This document shows, piece after piece, positions 52,785-61,042 of a stretch of DNA of 64,000 nt. Numbering within the stretch: position 1 is the first letter of the stretch; each line of letters starts with the position of its first letter. A program made the translations under genes and the position numbers. The DNA comes from CAYGYG01 sp964354155 (GTDB lineage: Bacteria; Hydrothermota; Tepidihabitantia; SM23-42; CAYGYG01), in NCBI GenBank assembly GCA_964354155.1, contig CAYGYG010000005.1, forward strand, positions 62,001-126,000, given 5' to 3'. The notes under the pieces are model-generated. The model did not search any database and had not been told where the DNA came from. It was given only the letters and a program-made list of their open reading frames with translations.

Positions 52785-53986
52785 TGGAGAGCCGGGGTGA
52801 AAGAGTTCTTTTGGTCGGTCTGGCGCAGTCTTCCCACGAGCGCTGGTCGAAGATCGATTCGTTAGAAGAGCTGGCTTACCTCAGCGAGACCGCGCGGGCG
52901 AAGGTGGTTGAGAAGATCCTTCAGGTCCGTGAACGCATCCACCCGGCAACCGTCGTCGGCCGCGGTAAGGTCGTGGAACTTGCCAACCTCGGCCGGCAAT
53001 TCCGGATCGATCTTTTGATCTTTGACCTTGAGCTATCCGCCAGCCAGATTCGAAACATCGAAGGTCTCTCGAGTATCCGTACCATCGACCGGACCACGCT
53101 GATCCTTGACATCTTCGCGCAGCACGCCAGTACCCGGGAAGCGAAACTGCAGGTCGAGCTGGCTCAGCTTGAGTATCGATTACCCCGCTTGGCCGGCAAA
53201 GGGGTTGAGCTTTCCCGCCTCGGGGGCGGCATTGGCACCCGCGGTCCGGGCGAACGCAAGCTGGAGGTTGACCGGCGCCGCATCCGGACCCGGATCAGCG
53301 TTTTGAAGAAGGCTCTGAAGAAAATCGAGACCGAACGCCGGGAGCAGCGTAAGGAACGGTCGGGGATGTTCAATGTGTCGATCGTCGGTTACACCAACGC
53401 CGGCAAGTCATCGCTCTTAAACGCCATGACCCGGGCCCATGTCAAGGTTGACGATATGCTTTTCTCGACTTTGGATCCCCATACCAGCATTCTCTACTTC
53501 TCACCCCGGAAACGGATCCTGCTCACCGACACCGTCGGTTTTATCAAGAACTTGCCGCACTCGCTGGTGGCCTCGTTCCGGGCGACCCTGGAGGAAGTCA
53601 GGCGGGCGGATCTGGTGCTCCATGTCGTTGACCTGGCGCAGAGCGGCTGGGAAGAGAGGATCGAGGCGGTCGAGAAGGTCTTGGTTGAGATCGATGCCGA
53701 CACGAGACCCCAGCTTCTTGTTTTCAATAAGATCGATCGGGTCTTTGAGACTAACGTTATGCGGCGGCTCGAGAAGGACTTTCCCAAGCGGGTGTGCGTT
53801 TCGGCCAAGTACGGGGACGGTCTCGAGGAATTCAAGAAGCTTCTGTATAAGATCGCCTTCGGCGGCAAGACCAAGACCCTGCGGTTGGCGCGCAACCAGT
53901 GGGACCGGATGCCGGAAATCTACCGGCAGTATGAGGTGCTTGAGATCAGGGAGCAGGGCGACCGGATTTTGGTGAAAGTGCGGTAG
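52784..53986 (+). CDS. hflX: Ribosome-associated GTPase HflX
   Basis: 400 residues. The N-terminal HflX domain includes HPATVVGRGKVVELANL and SRLGGGIGTRGPGE; the G domain has GYTNAGKSSLLNAM (G1), TDTVGFIKNLP (G3) and NKID (G4). It splits or rescues stalled ribosomes under stress. A C-terminal segment of about 40 residues follows the G domain. It closes the run that starts at 50553. Confidence 0.95.
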   Translation: MESRGERVLLVGLAQSSHERWSKIDSLEELAYLSETARAKVVEKILQVRERIHPATVVGRGKVVELANLGRQFRIDLLIFDLELSASQIRNIEGLSSIRTIDRTTLILDIFAQHASTREAKLQVELAQLEYRLPRLAGKGVELSRLGGGIGTRGPGERKLEVDRRRIRTRISVLKKALKKIETERREQRKERSGMFNVSIVGYTNAGKSSLLNAMTRAHVKVDDMLFSTLDPHTSILYFSPRKRILLTDTVGFIKNLPHSLVASFRATLEEVRRADLVLHVVDLAQSGWEERIEAVEKVLVEIDADTRPQLLVFNKIDRVFETNVMRRLEKDFPKRVCVSAKYGDGLEEFKKLLYKIAFGGKTKTLRLARNQWDRMPEIYRQYEVLEIREQGDRILVKVR

Positions 53987-53993
53987 CCAGTAT

Positions 53994-54242
53994 ACGACTT
54001 TAACTTTTTTAATAATGCGGATAGAATTCAGGTTCGTGGGCTCATATTCGCCCAAATAAAGGTTTACGACGAGGCTTGGTCCATTTGCGATCAGTATGGC
54101 TCCATCTAAAGTTAGGGCGCCACCCTAATCCGTCTGAGGCGGACGCCCTTTGGCCGTGGCGTGGCTTAGGTTCTGCCCGTGGCTCAGATGAGCCTCACTT
54201 CACCTAAAATCTATCCTTTTCTTGTCTCTTGCAAGAGTCGTG
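53994..54242 (+). repeat. Intergenic element with terminal inverted repeats, copy B
   Basis: Left end ACGACT (53994-53999), right end TGCAAGAGTCGTG (54230-54242), which is the reverse complement of the left end of copy A. Inside are TCATATTCGCCCAA (54042-54055) and the conserved core from AAAGTTAG (54108) to about 54192, including the covarying stem GCCAC/GTGGC. It fills most of the 329-base gap between hflX and the first M28 gene; no reading frame is shared with copy A. Confidence 0.6.
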
Positions 54243-54262
54243 TCAGTATTCAAACAAGATGG

Positions 54263-54295
54263 AAAAAGACAAAGGCCCCGCATGGGGCCTTTGTC
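54263..54295 (-). terminator. Strong terminator of the first M28 peptidase gene
   Basis: A perfect 12-bp stem, GACAAAGGCCCC (54268-54279) with GGGGCCTTTGTC (54284-54295), followed on the minus strand by five T residues (54267-54263). It is about 20 bases after the stop codon. Confidence 0.9.
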
Positions 54296-54315
54296 TTCCA
54301 ATGGACTGTCTCGTA

Positions 54316-55914
54316 CTAGTCAAGGACTACGAACTTCCCGGTGCTAGTCTTGTCCCCGGAACGGTACTGGGCAAAGTACACGCCCGGTTTCAGGGTCAAC
54401 CGTAGTCCGTGATTAGGAGTGACGACATGGGCCTTCGTGTTCACCAGTTGGCCGGCAACGTCGTAGATATCGATCGCGCCGCGCGCCGCGCCGGGGTCGG
54501 TCATCTCAAACTGAACGACGCGCCGCGTGGGGTTCGATCTGATTGCGAGAGGTCCGGCGCGGTTGATGGCCACCGTATTCTGTTCAGCCACACCCGGGAA
54601 GACCGTGTCGGGCTCGGCCAGCTCCAGTATTGACGCCACCATGCACTTGACGACTTTGCAGTAGTAGACCGTATCCAGGGTAGTGATCCGGTCGTTGACC
54701 GTATGGTACCACGGGTTCGCATCATCCTCGAAAACGTCTACGGCTTCGTAGCCGTTCTGCCAGAACGAGTAATGGTCGGAATTGGCCGGGGCACTGGTCG
54801 AGACCCGTATGCGCAGGCCAAGACTGTAGTCAATGTTCATCTGGTTGAACTTGGTGCTTAGCGCTATTGATCCCGGACGGTTGGCATTACAACAGCGGAC
54901 TGAGTCGAAGTTCGAAGTTTCATAAGCGATCATATCGCCGTTGAAGTAGCCTCGGATCGAATCACCCCGCGCCCGGGCCTGGCTTGCGTAAGCGGCACTG
55001 CCATATAGACCTTGCTCTTCAGAGTTCCAGGCGACGAACTTGATCGTGCGCTTGAAGGGAATCCCGCGGATGTATTTCGCGGCAATCAGTCCGGCGACGG
55101 TGCCGGTGAGGTTGTCGTCGGCGCCGGGAGCGTTGCCGGTACTCGGCACGTCGTCGATATGACCGCCGATAAGATACTGTTGTCTTGGGTAGATACGCCC
55201 CACGCGGGTGGCAATCACGTTGCTGTCCTGATTGAACAGGTGATAGGCAACCGAGTCGACGCCGTACGACTGCACTCGCTCAACGTAGTATCTAAGCGCG
55301 ACCGAATTCTTCGTATTAGTATAGTAACGGCTGCGGATCGTATCGGTTCGGCCCCCGACCGTGACTGGATTCTCTCCGGAGAGGTCGCGGATGAACCGGG
55401 CCAGCTCGCCGGGCGTTATCTGGTTGATAACCCACTGCACAACCGCATTGTACTTGGTGCCCGAGGTGATTACCGGTGCGAACCGGTGCGGCAGGACAAT
55501 CGGCTGACGCGGGACGTGAGCGATATGATAGCGTAGGTTGGGCAGGTACTCAATCATCGGGGGTTGTCCGACGACGAGGAACATCCCGGCGTAGGGCACA
55601 AGAATCCGGGCGTATTCGGCGACGACTTTAGATGCCCCTTCGAGGTCGTATTCCCCGGGCGGGGTGACGATAAAAAACTCGCCCTGGCTCGGCGCGGCGC
55701 CGAAGTCCTGATAGGTGATGCCCCTCTGGTCCAGATGGGCAGCCTGTTCAGGATTCAAGACCCCGACATAGCTGTTCGCCATCTGGGCGTAAAACGCGAT
55801 GCCGAGGCCGGACAGAATGTCGAGTTGTGCGCCATCGGCCGGGAATACCTGCACCAGATTGCCTGCGGCCGCGGTGACGGCAATCGATACTGCTACGACA
55901 AATAGACACCTCAT
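54316..55914 (-). CDS. Secreted M28 family zinc peptidase with C-terminal sorting tail (first copy)
   Basis: 532 residues from ATG 55914, which has AAGGAGG four bases upstream. MRCLFVVAVSIAVTAAAG is a signal peptide. The M28 zinc site is complete: GGHIDD (about 250), GADDN, WNSEEQG, GDMIAYET and WYHTVNDR. The C-terminus (AIDIYDVAGQLVN; KPGVYFAQYRSG; FVVLD) resembles the type IX secretion sorting domain, so the enzyme is probably sent to the cell surface. It should act as an aminopeptidase or carboxypeptidase on external peptides. A paralogue lies at 58605-60200 in the same orientation. Confidence 0.9.
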   Translation of the reverse strand: MRCLFVVAVSIAVTAAAGNLVQVFPADGAQLDILSGLGIAFYAQMANSYVGVLNPEQAAHLDQRGITYQDFGAAPSQGEFFIVTPPGEYDLEGASKVVAEYARILVPYAGMFLVVGQPPMIEYLPNLRYHIAHVPRQPIVLPHRFAPVITSGTKYNAVVQWVINQITPGELARFIRDLSGENPVTVGGRTDTIRSRYYTNTKNSVALRYYVERVQSYGVDSVAYHLFNQDSNVIATRVGRIYPRQQYLIGGHIDDVPSTGNAPGADDNLTGTVAGLIAAKYIRGIPFKRTIKFVAWNSEEQGLYGSAAYASQARARGDSIRGYFNGDMIAYETSNFDSVRCCNANRPGSIALSTKFNQMNIDYSLGLRIRVSTSAPANSDHYSFWQNGYEAVDVFEDDANPWYHTVNDRITTLDTVYYCKVVKCMVASILELAEPDTVFPGVAEQNTVAINRAGPLAIRSNPTRRVVQFEMTDPGAARGAIDIYDVAGQLVNTKAHVVTPNHGLRLTLKPGVYFAQYRSGDKTSTGKFVVLD

Positions 55915-55952
55915 AAAACCTCCTTGATTCAGAGTCGGTGCGAACACGCATT

Positions 55953-55980
55953 AGCGTAACTGAAAAGACCGGCTTGTCAA
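55953..55980 (-). promoter_or_regulatory. Promoter of the first M28 peptidase gene
   Basis: Minus strand: TTGACA (55980-55975), 16-base spacer, TACGCT (55958-55953), then a leader of about 35 bases with AAGGAGG. The -10 box is weak. Confidence 0.55.
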
Positions 55981-56031
55981 GAACAATGTCGACGACTGCC
56001 GATGGCTCGTCGGGCGCGTCGAAATTCTGGG

Positions 56032-56059
56032 TTGACTTCGATACGATTTGTGGTAGAAT
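56032..56059 (+). promoter_or_regulatory. Promoter of the acylphosphatase operon, near-leaderless
   Basis: TTGACT (56032-56037), 16-base spacer, TAGAAT (56054-56059). ATG 56069 follows nine bases later, leaving at most two or three bases of leader and no ribosome-binding site. Confidence 0.8.
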
Positions 56060-56068
56060 GAATCGACG

Positions 56069-56353
56069 ATGGAACCCGCACGAGCCCACCTCTTGATATC
56101 AGGAAGAGTCCAGGGGGTATGTTTTCGAGCGTATGCCGAAGAAGAGGCACAAAGTCTCGGGCTCAAGGGATGGGTGAAGAACCTGCTGGACGGCCGGGTC
56201 GAAGTGGTATGCGAGGGCGAGAAAGATGATGTTGAGAGATTCGTAGAATGGTGCCATCGCGGACCGCCCGGTGCCCTGGTGCGGGATATCGATGTCGGCT
56301 GGGAGACGGTCACCGACGAATTCGATGCGTTCACGATCGAGTATGGCCATTAA
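56069..56353 (+). CDS. Acylphosphatase
   Basis: 94 residues, the standard size. HLLISGRVQGVCFRAYAEEE carries the catalytic arginine and phosphate loop, and GLKGWVKNLLDGRVEVVCEG holds the catalytic asparagine. It hydrolyses acyl phosphates such as carbamoyl phosphate. It is first in an operon and overlaps the biotin carboxylase gene by 11 bases, an unusual pairing since biotin carboxylase works through a carboxyphosphate intermediate. Confidence 0.93.
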   Translation: MEPARAHLLISGRVQGVCFRAYAEEEAQSLGLKGWVKNLLDGRVEVVCEGEKDDVERFVEWCHRGPPGALVRDIDVGWETVTDEFDAFTIEYGH

Positions 56354-57842
56354 GAAGATCCTCGTTGCCAATCGCGGGGAGATTGCCGTCCGCATCATGC
56401 GGGCCTGCCGCGAAATGGACATCGCCACGGTCGCAATCTATTCTGAAGCCGATCGCAATGGACTTCACGTCCGGTACGCCGATGAGGCTTACTGCATCGG
56501 ACCGCCCCCGTCCGGTGAGAGCTACCTCCGGATTGACAAGATCATCGACACCGCCCTGAAAGCCAAGGTCGCAGCGATCCATCCCGGCTACGGATTTCTT
56601 GCCGAAAACAGCAGTTTCGTCGAAGCCTGTGAGGCAAACAAGATAGTCTACATCGGTCCGAATAGCAGGGCGACAAAGCTGCTTGGTGACAAGACCAACG
56701 CCCGCAAGGCGATGAGCGCGGCCGGCGTGGCGATCGTGCCCGGAACCAAAGACCCGATCAAGGATGAGAAAGAAGCCGCGGGAATCGCCGCTCAAATCGG
56801 CTACCCGGTTTTGATCAAGGCGGCGGGGGGTGGCGGCGGCAAGGGGATGAGAATCGTCGACAAACCCGAGGAGCTTGCCCGGGCTTTGAAATCGGCCGCG
56901 GCCGAGGCGGCTTCGGCTTTTGGCGACCCGACGATCTACATCGAAAAGTACATTACCCAGCCAAGACATGTGGAAATACAGATTCTGGCCGACAACCATG
57001 GCAATGTCGTTCATTTGAATGAGCGTGAATGCTCGGTCCAGCGCCGCTACCAGAAGATGATTGAGGAGTCGCCTTCGCCGATCGTCAATGCTGAGCTCAG
57101 GCAGGAGATGGGTGAGGCCGCGAAAAAAGCAGCCCGGGCCGCCAACTATAACAACGCCGGCACCGTGGAGTTTTTGGTTGACGCGGCGAGGAAGTTCTAT
57201 TTTCTCGAAGTCAATGCGCGGCTTCAGGTTGAGCATCCGGTAACCGAGCTTGTGACCGGAATCGACATCGTCAAGGAGCAGATCAATATTGCCGGCGGCG
57301 AGGAGCTTAGGTTCACGCAGGCTGAAATCCCCCTACGGGGTGCGGCCCTTGAATGTCGCATCTCAGCTGAAGACCCGGACAACAGCTTCATGCCCTCGAC
57401 CGGTCGGGTTGTAGGCTTATCCTGGCCCGGCGGGCCCGGAGTTCGGGTCGAAAGCGGCATCAGCGAGGGTTTCGAGATTCCGATCTATTACGATCCGCTG
57501 ATTGCCAAGCTCTTGACCTGGGGCAAAGACCGCAATGAAGCGATAGGTCGTATGAGGCGGGCGCTTGACGAGTTCTGGATCAAGGGGGTCAAGACAACGA
57601 CCCCGTTCCACCGCCGGATTCTTGATGACGCGGAGTTTCTCGCCGGCCAGTACGATACGCATTTTGTGGCCCGCTTTCTGGAACGCGGGATGCCCCGGGG
57701 CGCTGACGACGAACAGCTTGCGGTACTAGCGGCGGTGGTGGCGCACCTGAAGCTTAAGGCGAAGACTTCTCTTCAGGTCGAAGCCGGCACCACGGAAAGC
57801 AAATGGCGGGTGACCGGACGCTGGCAGGGGATGCGGCGCTAG
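56343..57842 (+). CDS. Biotin carboxylase subunit (second copy)
   Basis: 499 residues from ATG 56343. ILVANRGEIAVRIMRACREM, the ATP-grasp loop IKAAGGGGGKGMRIV and LEVNARLQVEHPVTELVTG are complete. It resembles the first copy at 18601-20106 but has its own biotin carrier downstream, so the two serve different carboxylases (acetyl-/propionyl-CoA, pyruvate or 2-oxoglutarate type). No carboxyltransferase gene is near. The stop codon lies in the left end of a small palindromic element (57839-57900). Confidence 0.92.
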   Translation: MAIKKILVANRGEIAVRIMRACREMDIATVAIYSEADRNGLHVRYADEAYCIGPPPSGESYLRIDKIIDTALKAKVAAIHPGYGFLAENSSFVEACEANKIVYIGPNSRATKLLGDKTNARKAMSAAGVAIVPGTKDPIKDEKEAAGIAAQIGYPVLIKAAGGGGGKGMRIVDKPEELARALKSAAAEAASAFGDPTIYIEKYITQPRHVEIQILADNHGNVVHLNERECSVQRRYQKMIEESPSPIVNAELRQEMGEAAKKAARAANYNNAGTVEFLVDAARKFYFLEVNARLQVEHPVTELVTGIDIVKEQINIAGGEELRFTQAEIPLRGAALECRISAEDPDNSFMPSTGRVVGLSWPGGPGVRVESGISEGFEIPIYYDPLIAKLLTWGKDRNEAIGRMRRALDEFWIKGVKTTTPFHRRILDDAEFLAGQYDTHFVARFLERGMPRGADDEQLAVLAAVVAHLKLKAKTSLQVEAGTTESKWRVTGRWQGMRR

Positions 57843-57900
57843 TGTCATGTCCTGCAAATACATTTACTGCAGAAAGGTCATTTAAGCGACAGGACACTAG
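57839..57900. repeat. 62-bp palindromic element between biotin carboxylase and carrier genes
   Basis: CTAGTGTCATGTCCTG (57839-57854) at the left and CAGGACACTAG (57890-57900) at the right are inverted repeats if five bases (ATGTC) of the left arm are looped out. The left end supplies the TAG stop of the carboxylase. It fills nearly the whole intergenic space and resembles a miniature inverted-repeat element. Confidence 0.6.
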
Positions 57901-57912
57901 GACGAATTGACC

Positions 57913-58431
57913 ATGGCTCTCGTTACAACCATCGGCGACAAAAAGCATAAGGTCGAGGTGAAGGAGTTCTCAAGCCGCAAGGGGGAAGAGGTCTTCAAAA
58001 TTCAAGTCGGACCCAAGACCTATGAAGTCGATGTTTCTTCCTTCAGCGGCCCGGGACGCCTTTCGATGCTGGTTGATAACCGCTCCTATGATGTCGATAT
58101 CGACCAGGATGGTGAAGAGCTTCTGGTCACGGTGCGAGGGCGGACCTACCGGGTTACGGTCGAGGATGAAATCAGGGAGAAGATGCTGGGCAAGAGCAAG
58201 GCCCGTGCCGGCACCGGCGAACTGCTGGTCAAGGCCCCGATGCCGGGCATGGTCGTGGCTCTCGAAGTGAAAGAAGGCGATACCGTAAAGAGCGGCCAGG
58301 GGTTGGTCGTCCTGGAAGCGATGAAGATGCAGAACGAGCTCCGTTCGCCCCGGGCCGGCAGGGTCACGACGGTCAAGGTTAAGCCGGGCGACAAGGTCAA
58401 CGGCGGCGATACTCTGCTTGTGATTGGCTGA
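57913..58431 (+). CDS. Biotin carboxyl carrier protein (second copy)
   Basis: 172 residues. The biotinyl domain has VVLEAMKMQNELRSPRAG, with the biotin-accepting lysine in EAMKM, after the hinge PMPGMVVALEVKEGD. The first 90 residues are beta-rich, as in carriers of propionyl-CoA or oxaloacetate/pyruvate-type carboxylases. ATG 57913 is used; an upstream TTG is possible. It would accept a carboxyl group from the biotin carboxylase encoded just upstream. Confidence 0.9.
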   Translation: MALVTTIGDKKHKVEVKEFSSRKGEEVFKIQVGPKTYEVDVSSFSGPGRLSMLVDNRSYDVDIDQDGEELLVTVRGRTYRVTVEDEIREKMLGKSKARAGTGELLVKAPMPGMVVALEVKEGDTVKSGQGLVVLEAMKMQNELRSPRAGRVTTVKVKPGDKVNGGDTLLVIG

Positions 58432-58551
58432 CGGCCCGACTGAACCACAGTTGCTTACCGCAGACGCAACGCTCGACTCCGGGGGCCGGTAGTTAGGTGG
58501 TCGCCGGGAAAGGTTTAGAAAAGTATACGCCTGCCCCCAAGGTGGTTCGAC

Positions 58552-58577
58552 AAAAAAGGCCCGGGCGGGCCTTTTTT
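58552..58577. terminator. Bidirectional terminator
   Basis: AAAAAAGGCCCG (58552-58563) pairs with CGGGCCTTTTTT (58566-58577). It lies between the convergent biotin carrier and second M28 genes and can serve both. Confidence 0.92.
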
Positions 58578-58604
58578 GATTTCGGATGATAAGCTATTGC
58601 CGTA

Positions 58605-60200
58605 TCATTCCAACATCACGAACTTTCTGGTTATCGTGCTGCCGTCAAGCCGGCATTTGGCGAAATAGACGCCGGCCGGCAGTTCCAGCGTGACGGGTTG
58701 ATTGACCAGAACTGGTTGGTCGACGCCAGTCACGAGCTTACCGGTGGCATCGTAGATGGCAAGCTCGCCCATCTTTACCGTCAAGCCGTTGATGGTGAAC
58801 TGAACCGAGCGGCGCGCCGGATTGGGATGGACCGTGAGCCGGGAGCCGGCAAGTGCGCCCGGACTCTCTTCCGCGACGCCGGGAAAGAGCGTATCAGGCT
58901 CAGCCAATTCAAGGAGGGTCGCGACCATGCACTTCACGACACGGCAGAAGTAGAGCGTATCAAGGGTGGTGATGCGGTCACTGGTGGTGTGATAGTACGG
59001 GTTGTTGTCGCTCTCGATATTGCAGATCGCATCATAGCCGTTGATCCAGAACGAATACATGTCAGACCAGGAAGGCGCCTGGGTCGAGACGCGGACCCGC
59101 AGGGCGAGGCTGTAGTCGGTGTTCATCTGGACGAATTTGTTGCTGATTGTCACCGAGCCGGGTCGGCCCGCGTTGTAACACCAGATGTAATCCATACTGG
59201 AAGTCTCATAGGCCAGCATGTCGCCGTTCAGATAGCCCCGGATGGAATCGCCGCGGCCCGCGGCTTCACCTGCATAGTAGTCGCTGCCGATAAGACCCTG
59301 TTCTTCGGCGTTCCAGGCCACGAACTTGATGGTGTGTTTAAATGGTATGCCCCGGATGTACTTGGCGGCGATGAGACCGGCTATGGTTCCGGTGGCGTTG
59401 TCGTCGGCGCCCGGCGCGTTACCCGAGCTGGGCACATCGTCGATGTGGCCGCCGATCAGATACTGACGTCTTGGGTAGACCCGGCCGACGCGGGTGGCAA
59501 TGACGTTGCTGTCGGCGTTAAACAGGTGATAGGCAATTGAATCGACACCGTAAGACTGCATTTTTTCATAGTAGTACTTGAGCGCTACCGAGTTCTTGAC
59601 GTTGTAAGTATACCGGCTGCGAATCGTATCGGTTCGTCCGCCGACGACCACCGCGTTCTCGCCGGAAAGGTCGCGGACCAGGCGCGCCAGTTCTCCCGGG
59701 GTAATCTGGTCGATGACCCATTTGACGACGGCGTTGTATCTTGAGGGTGAGGCCGGTTCGGGCCGGAACGAGGAGTTGAAAACAATGGGCCGCCGGTTGA
59801 CACGGGTGATGTGACAGCGGCGCGAGGGCAGGTATTCAATCATTGCCGGGCTGCCGACTACGAAAAAGGAACCGGAATGTTCGAACAGAACACCCGCATA
59901 GTCGGACACAAGGTGGCGGGCGTCGGCCATCTTCATGTCTGCAGGCGGGGCGACAATGTAGAAGTCGCCCTGGGTCGGGACCGGGCCGAGCTCGCGATAG
60001 GTGATTCCATACTGATCGAGTACGGCTGCCTGGCCGGGGGTAATGACTCCCACGTAGCTGTCATCGAGTCGCGCATAAAGGTCGAGGTTCATCGTACCGA
60101 GCCGGTCAAGGTCGGTGCTGCCGGCGGGAAAGACCGCGACCAAGTTGCCGGCACTGGAGACAACAGATAACAGAGCACAGCATGCGAAAATGTATTTCAT
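58605..60200 (-). CDS. Secreted M28 family zinc peptidase with C-terminal sorting tail (second copy)
   Basis: 531 residues from ATG 60200, with AAGGAGG six bases upstream. The N-terminal MKYIFACCALLSVVSSAG is a signal peptide. Zinc ligands sit in GGHIDD, GADDN, WNAEEQG, GDMLAYET and YYHTTSDR. The tail (LAIYDATGKLVTG; PAGVYFAKCRLDG; KFVMLE) is the sorting-domain type. It is collinear with the copy at 54316-55914 along its whole length, a duplication with the acylphosphatase-carboxylase operon between the copies. Confidence 0.9.
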   Translation of the reverse strand: MKYIFACCALLSVVSSAGNLVAVFPAGSTDLDRLGTMNLDLYARLDDSYVGVITPGQAAVLDQYGITYRELGPVPTQGDFYIVAPPADMKMADARHLVSDYAGVLFEHSGSFFVVGSPAMIEYLPSRRCHITRVNRRPIVFNSSFRPEPASPSRYNAVVKWVIDQITPGELARLVRDLSGENAVVVGGRTDTIRSRYTYNVKNSVALKYYYEKMQSYGVDSIAYHLFNADSNVIATRVGRVYPRRQYLIGGHIDDVPSSGNAPGADDNATGTIAGLIAAKYIRGIPFKHTIKFVAWNAEEQGLIGSDYYAGEAAGRGDSIRGYLNGDMLAYETSSMDYIWCYNAGRPGSVTISNKFVQMNTDYSLALRVRVSTQAPSWSDMYSFWINGYDAICNIESDNNPYYHTTSDRITTLDTLYFCRVVKCMVATLLELAEPDTLFPGVAEESPGALAGSRLTVHPNPARRSVQFTINGLTVKMGELAIYDATGKLVTGVDQPVLVNQPVTLELPAGVYFAKCRLDGSTITRKFVMLE

Positions 60201-60235
60201 GAAGAGCCTCCTTGGCTTGAGAAAAGACCTAATTA

Positions 60236-60269
60236 TGACAAAGGGTAGCGGGTTTTACCGCTTTGTCAA
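60236..60269 (-). promoter_or_regulatory. Promoter of the second M28 gene overlapped by an inverted repeat
   Basis: Minus strand TTGACA (60269-60264), 16 bases, TACCCT (60247-60242, weak). An inverted repeat, TGACAAAG-GGTA-GCGG (60236-60251) with CCGCTTTGTCA (60258-60268), covers both boxes and could be an operator. Confidence 0.45.
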
Positions 60270-60277
60270 CAATCTTC

Positions 60278-60967
60278 TCAGTGATTTAGGCGTTTGAGCA
60301 CCGCCTGGGTGGTCGTTACGTAGGCGAAGGCATAGGCGATGTTACGCAGGGCTCCGACGTGCAGTTCTTCAGTCCCCGAGCCGGTGGCGTCAGCCAGAAA
60401 GAAAACCCGGAAATCCCGAAAGAAGGCATCCCGGGCGGTGGACTCGCAGCAGATGTTGGTCATCACGCCGGTGATGATCAGGTCCGTCACGCCCAAACTA
60501 CGCAGGACAATCTCCAACTTGGTATTGTAAAATGCGCTGTAGCGGTGCTTCAAGATTACCGGCTCGGCCGGCTTGGCGGCCAGACTTTTGATCAGCGCGG
60601 CGCCCTTCTTGCCCAGGACCAGGGCTCGTTTTGCCATCAGGTCCGGCCACCAGGCCGCGGTCATCCCACCATCGATCTTCGGGTTTTCGTGAACATGCGC
60701 CGTGTAGATGACCGGCACGCGATGTCTACGGCAGGCCCCGACGAGCCGGGCGACATTGGAGAGAACGGCAACGCCGCCCTGGGTCAAGAGCGGCCCATCA
60801 GGGAGGAGAAAGTCATTCTGCATGTCGACGACCAGAAGCGCCGTTTTCCGCGGATTGAGCTTCATCCGGTGGGTATTGTAGGGCGCGATAGCCTTGAGCC
60901 ACCTCTTGGTCTTCAGTCTGAGATTTTTCTCGGTTACGTACGGTTTCACACCTGAGAATTTAACCAT
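60278..60967 (-). CDS. Isochorismatase-family cysteine hydrolase
   Basis: About 229 residues from ATG 60967. ALLVVDMQNDF holds the catalytic Asp, VILKHRYSAF the Lys, and MTNICCESTARDAFFRDF the nucleophilic Cys. The family includes nicotinamidases and N-carbamoyl amidases; the substrate cannot be named. The frame is open further upstream (to a TTG inside the folD promoter). An internal Met (MKLNPRKTALLV) would give a domain-only protein, so the N-terminal 34 residues are uncertain. It is transcribed divergently from folD. Confidence 0.8.
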   Translation of the reverse strand: MVKFSGVKPYVTEKNLRLKTKRWLKAIAPYNTHRMKLNPRKTALLVVDMQNDFLLPDGPLLTQGGVAVLSNVARLVGACRRHRVPVIYTAHVHENPKIDGGMTAAWWPDLMAKRALVLGKKGAALIKSLAAKPAEPVILKHRYSAFYNTKLEIVLRSLGVTDLIITGVMTNICCESTARDAFFRDFRVFFLADATGSGTEELHVGALRNIAYAFAYVTTTQAVLKRLNH

Positions 60968-61005
60968 TTCGGCTCGTAAATCAAGGGTAAAACGAGCATT
61001 AATTG

Positions 61006-61033
61006 TTGACAAAGACGCGATTTAGAATAGAAT
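61006..61033 (+). promoter_or_regulatory. Promoter of folD, near-leaderless
   Basis: TTGACA (61006-61011), 16-base spacer, TAGAAT (61028-61033), ATG at 61043. Only two or three transcribed bases would precede the start and no ribosome-binding site is present. Confidence 0.8.
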
Positions 61034-61042
61034 AGATGCCTT

